64,000 bases of DNA from positions 1-64,000 of the forward strand of contig NZ_JAIVLF010000008.1 of assembly GCF_020524485.1 (NCBI RefSeq). The letters run 5' to 3'. This DNA comes from Novosphingobium profundi (GTDB lineage: Bacteria; Pseudomonadota; Alphaproteobacteria; Sphingomonadales; Sphingomonadaceae). The notes under the pieces are model-generated. The model saw only the letters and a list, made by a program, of their open reading frames with translations. It had not been told where the DNA came from and did not search any database. Each line of letters starts with the position of its first letter. Position 1 is the first letter of the stretch. Shown here in pieces: positions 61,445 to 64,000 of the stretch. Made by a program: the position numbers and the translations under genes.

Positions 61445-62020
61445 ATGGCTGGTCGAACGCTTTCCGCGCGGCCGAGAGCGAGCGCCACCACGGAGGCTGC
61501 GGACACCAAGCCCGCGGCAGCTCCGGCGCAATCGGCACCTGCATCCGGTAAGGGCCAGAACCTTCAGGATCAGTTCCTCAACCTCCTGCGCAAGAACAAG
61601 ACCCCCGTGACCATGTTCCTGGTCAAGGGTGTCAAGCTGCAGGGGATCGTCACCTGGTTCGACAACTTCTCGATCCTGCTGCGCCGCGATGGGCAGTCGC
61701 AGCTGGTCTACAAGCACGCCATTTCGACGATCATGCCCTCGACGCCCGTCGATGCGGCCCAGTTCAACAGCGGCGAGGGTTCCAAGAAGACCCGCGCGCT
61801 GCAGGACGTCTTCCTCTCCAGCATCCGCAGCGCCGGCGTGCAGGTGACGATGTTCCTCATCAACGGCGTCATGCTCCAGGGCCGGGTCGCGGCCTATGAC
61901 CTGTTTTGCATGCTGCTCGAACGCGAAGGCTATGTGCAGCTTGCCTACAAGCACGCGGTTTCGACGATCCAGCCGGTGACCCCGGTGGACCTGCAGAGCC
62001 ACGAAGAAGCGGAAGACTGA
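61445..62020 (+). CDS. hfq: Hfq RNA chaperone with two tandem Sm domains
   Basis: 191 aa, about twice normal Hfq, from ATG 61445 with AAGGAG seven bases upstream. After a ~38-residue Ala/Pro/Ser-rich start come two Sm/Hfq domains. Domain 1 (about 39-100) keeps the equivalents of E. coli Gln8 (Gln41), the basic rim (Arg49, Lys50, Lys52), Lys31, Gln33, Phe42 and the YKHA motif (89-92). Domain 2 (about 118-180) keeps Gln8 (Gln120), Gln33, Phe42 and YKHA (168-171), but lost the rim (Arg128 then Ser-Ala-Gly), has Met for Lys31 and Leu for Gln41. Three chains would suffice to build a pseudo-hexamer. Lies between ntrX and hflX, the usual alphaproteobacterial place. Confidence 0.95.
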   Translation: MAGRTLSARPRASATTEAADTKPAAAPAQSAPASGKGQNLQDQFLNLLRKNKTPVTMFLVKGVKLQGIVTWFDNFSILLRRDGQSQLVYKHAISTIMPSTPVDAAQFNSGEGSKKTRALQDVFLSSIRSAGVQVTMFLINGVMLQGRVAAYDLFCMLLEREGYVQLAYKHAVSTIQPVTPVDLQSHEEAED

Positions 62021-62027
62021 TTCCAGC

Positions 62028-63374
62028 TTGGACGACGAACTGAAAGGAGAGGTCACGCGCGGCGCGCGTGCCCTCGTCGTATATCCGCACATGCGAGGCA
62101 ACCGGGGCAGCGCCGATCTGGACCCGGAAGCCCGCCTCGAAGAAGCCAAGGGGCTCGCACTCGCGATCGGCCTCGTGATCGCCGATGGCCAGATCATCCC
62201 GATCCGCGAGCCACGCGCGGGCACGCTCTTTGGTGAAGGTCAGATCGAGAATATCTCGGTTGGATGTAACCTGCATGAGGCCGAACTGGTGGTGGTGGAC
62301 GGATCGCTCACCGCCATCCAGCAGCGCAACCTCGAAGAAAAGCTCAAGCGCAAGGTCATCGACCGCACCGGCCTCATCCTCGAGATCTTCGGCGAGCGCG
62401 CGGCGACCGCAGAAGGCCGCCTGCAGGTCGAACTGGCGCACCTCGACTACCAGGCCGGGCGTCTGGTGCGCAGCTGGACCCACCTGGAACGTCAGCGCGG
62501 TGGCTTCGGCTTTCTTGGCGGTCCGGGTGAGACCCAGATCGAGGCCGACCGCCGGATGATCCGCGACCGGATGGGACGCCTGCGCCGTGAACTGGAGCAG
62601 GTGCGTCGTACGCGCGGGCTTCATCGGGATCGGCGCGAGAAGGCGCCCTGGCCGATTGTCGCGCTGGTGGGCTATACCAACGCGGGCAAGTCGACCCTGT
62701 TCAACCGCCTGACAGGTGCGGACGTGATGGCGCAGGATCTCCTGTTCGCCACGCTCGATCCGACTATGCGCGCGGTGCGCCTGCCGGGCGTGGAAAAGGC
62801 GATCCTGTCGGACACCGTGGGCTTCATCTCCGATCTTCCCACCCAGCTCGTCGCGGCTTTCCGCGCCACGCTGGAGGAAGTGACCGCGGCCGACGTGATC
62901 CTGCATGTGCGCGACATTGCAAACCCCGACACCGAATCGCAGAAGCGCCAAGTGCTCTCGGTGCTTTCGGATCTGGGCGTCATCCCACGAGAGGACGACG
63001 AGGAAGAGCCGGGTGAGGAACCTACGATCCCGATCATCGAGGTCTGGAACAAGTGGGACCTGCTCACGCCCGAGCGCGCAGAGGAACTGCGTGAGGTCAT
63101 CGACTACCGTTCGGACGAGACGATCATTCCGCTCTCGGCGGTCACGGGCGAGGGCTGCGAGCACCTGCTCGATGTCGTCGGCCATGGCCTCAACGCCGAT
63201 GCCAAGGTCTATACTTTCGTGCTGCCCGCAGCTGATGGGCAGCGGCTCGCGTTCCTGCACGCGCGGGGCGAGGTGCTCTCCGAAGTTGCAGACGGCGAGG
63301 ACGAGAATGGTCCCCGCATCCGCATCGAAGTGCGCCTGGCTGAGCGTGAACTAGGCCGTTTTCGCGCGCTCTGA
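62028..63374 (+). CDS. hflX: GTPase HflX
   Basis: 448 aa, TTG start at 62028, eight bases after the hfq stop. Ribosome-splitting heat-stress GTPase. N-terminal HflX domain with AELVVVDGSLTAIQQRNLE, coiled linker with GGPGETQIEADRR, then the G domain: G1 GYTNAGKS, G3 DTVGFI, G4 NKWDL. C-terminal domain follows. No ATG is available near the start and the family alignment needs the first residues, so TTG is accepted. Its last 24 bases overlap the end of the convergent mazG gene. Confidence 0.93.
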   Translation: MDDELKGEVTRGARALVVYPHMRGNRGSADLDPEARLEEAKGLALAIGLVIADGQIIPIREPRAGTLFGEGQIENISVGCNLHEAELVVVDGSLTAIQQRNLEEKLKRKVIDRTGLILEIFGERAATAEGRLQVELAHLDYQAGRLVRSWTHLERQRGGFGFLGGPGETQIEADRRMIRDRMGRLRRELEQVRRTRGLHRDRREKAPWPIVALVGYTNAGKSTLFNRLTGADVMAQDLLFATLDPTMRAVRLPGVEKAILSDTVGFISDLPTQLVAAFRATLEEVTAADVILHVRDIANPDTESQKRQVLSVLSDLGVIPREDDEEEPGEEPTIPIIEVWNKWDLLTPERAEELREVIDYRSDETIIPLSAVTGEGCEHLLDVVGHGLNADAKVYTFVLPAADGQRLAFLHARGEVLSEVADGEDENGPRIRIEVRLAERELGRFRAL

Positions 63375-64000
63375 CGCCTTCACCGCCTGCCAGAGCGCTT
63401 CCTGCGCGTCGAGATCGAGGTTGGCAAAGACCTCGTCTCGCTGGCTGGCGAGGGCTTCCATCCCCCGGAAGCGCCGTTCGAACTTGGCGTTTGCGGCGCG
63501 CAGCGCGTCCTCGGGCGCGATCCCGTTGAGGCGCACCAGGTTGACGGCGGCAAACAGCAGGTCGCCGGCTTCCTCCAGCTTTTCTGCATCCGAAGCTTCG
63601 GCCAGTTCGACGAGTTCCTCGCGGACCTTGTCTTCCGCGCCGCTCGGATCGGGCCAATCGAAACCGACGCGTGCGGCGCGCTTCTGCAACTTTTCGGCGC
63701 GCATGAGCGCAGGGAGGGCACCCGCGACCCCATCGACCGCGCTCGTCTCGCCCTTGGCCGCGCGTTCTTGCGCCTTCAGCTTCTCCCAGCGCTCGGTCTG
63801 GCCGGTTTCCGTATCGCCCTCACCGAAGATGTGCGGGTGGCGCGCTTCCAGCTTGTTGGAAATCGCGGCGGCCACGTCGGCGAAGGCGAAGGCGTCCTGT
63901 TCCTCGGCCATGCGCGCGTGGAACACCACCTGAAGCAGCAGGTCGCCCAGTTCTTCGCGAAGAGCTGCGAGGTCCGCGCGCTCGATGGCGTCGGCGACTT
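63351..64000 (-). CDS. mazG: Nucleoside triphosphate pyrophosphohydrolase MazG, 5' end cut off
   Basis: The last ~215 codons; the start lies beyond the right edge. It hydrolyses (d)NTPs to monophosphates. Two MazG domains are recognised: the end of the first (LREELGDLLLQVVFHARMAEE) and the second with the metal-binding ExxE and ExxD pattern VREELVELAEASDAEKLEEAGDLL. Transcribed towards hflX and overlapping it by 24 bp at the 3' ends. Confidence 0.93.
   Translation of the reverse strand, partial: VADAIERADLAALREELGDLLLQVVFHARMAEEQDAFAFADVAAAISNKLEARHPHIFGEGDTETGQTERWEKLKAQERAAKGETSAVDGVAGALPALMRAEKLQKRAARVGFDWPDPSGAEDKVREELVELAEASDAEKLEEAGDLLFAAVNLVRLNGIAPEDALRAANAKFERRFRGMEALASQRDEVFANLDLDAQEALWQAVKASERAKTA

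Noticed and set aside
1..64000. tRNA, rRNA, CRISPR array, insertion sequence or prophage
   Set aside because: No cloverleaf-like sequence with a TTCGA arm between genes, no regularly spaced repeats, no transposase or phage protein was found.

Overview
The window is chromosomal DNA from a high-GC alphaproteobacterium, most likely a sphingomonad (Novosphingobium, Sphingobium or a close relative). This inference rests on the ntrB-ntrC-ntrY-ntrX-hfq-hflX-mazG order, a fused ispDF, a pyruvate dehydrogenase E1 beta subunit with its own lipoyl domain, three TonB-dependent receptors and an Hfq with two Sm domains. No rRNA, tRNA, CRISPR array, insertion sequence or prophage gene was seen. The gene density and uniform base composition look like core chromosome.

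Region 1 (1-4.9 kb): a cut hydantoinase/oxoprolinase-type gene, an HMG-CoA lyase, a TonB-dependent receptor of unknown substrate and a GntR/FCD regulator. Region 2 (4.8-16.4 kb): an alpha-glucan utilisation locus. It holds an MFS sugar transporter, a LacI regulator, a large TonB-dependent receptor, a periplasmic GH13 amylase, a GH13 alpha-glucosidase and a GH97 alpha-glucosidase, with matching palindromes in front of both transcription units. Together they would import, trim and hydrolyse malto-oligosaccharides. Region 3 (16.6-20.7 kb): a DEAD-box helicase and an ABC-F ATPase, separated by a gap with a good candidate small RNA gene.

Region 4 (20.9-27.5 kb): a five-gene exporter operon (HlyD adaptor, double-NBD ATPase, two ABC-2 permeases, NodT-type outer-membrane lipoprotein). 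Region 5 (27.5-33.7 kb, minus strand): a seven-gene iron operon, exbB-exbD-tonB-siderophore receptor-PKHD oxygenase-ferric-reductase-like membrane protein-PepSY protein, behind three tandem Fur-like palindromes. Region 6 (33.9-37.0 kb): ftsB and pdhA-pdhB. Region 7 (37.0-40.2 kb): three overlapping TadE/TadG-type genes.

Region 8 (40.4-53.8 kb): mostly housekeeping genes, including a squalene/phytoene-synthase-like protein, an EF-hand protein, trmFO, gyrA, a TPR protein, beta carbonic anhydrase, lipA, a Coq10/RatA protein, pncC and ispDF. Region 9 (53.9-64 kb): dusB-ntrB-ntrC, ntrY-ntrX, the double-domain hfq, hflX and a cut mazG. Several convergent gaps carry long hairpins that share a CTGTCC/GGACAG theme. 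The most unusual items are the duplicated Hfq, the structured element present at 18.7 kb and 44.1 kb, and the iron operon ending in a reductase/PepSY pair.
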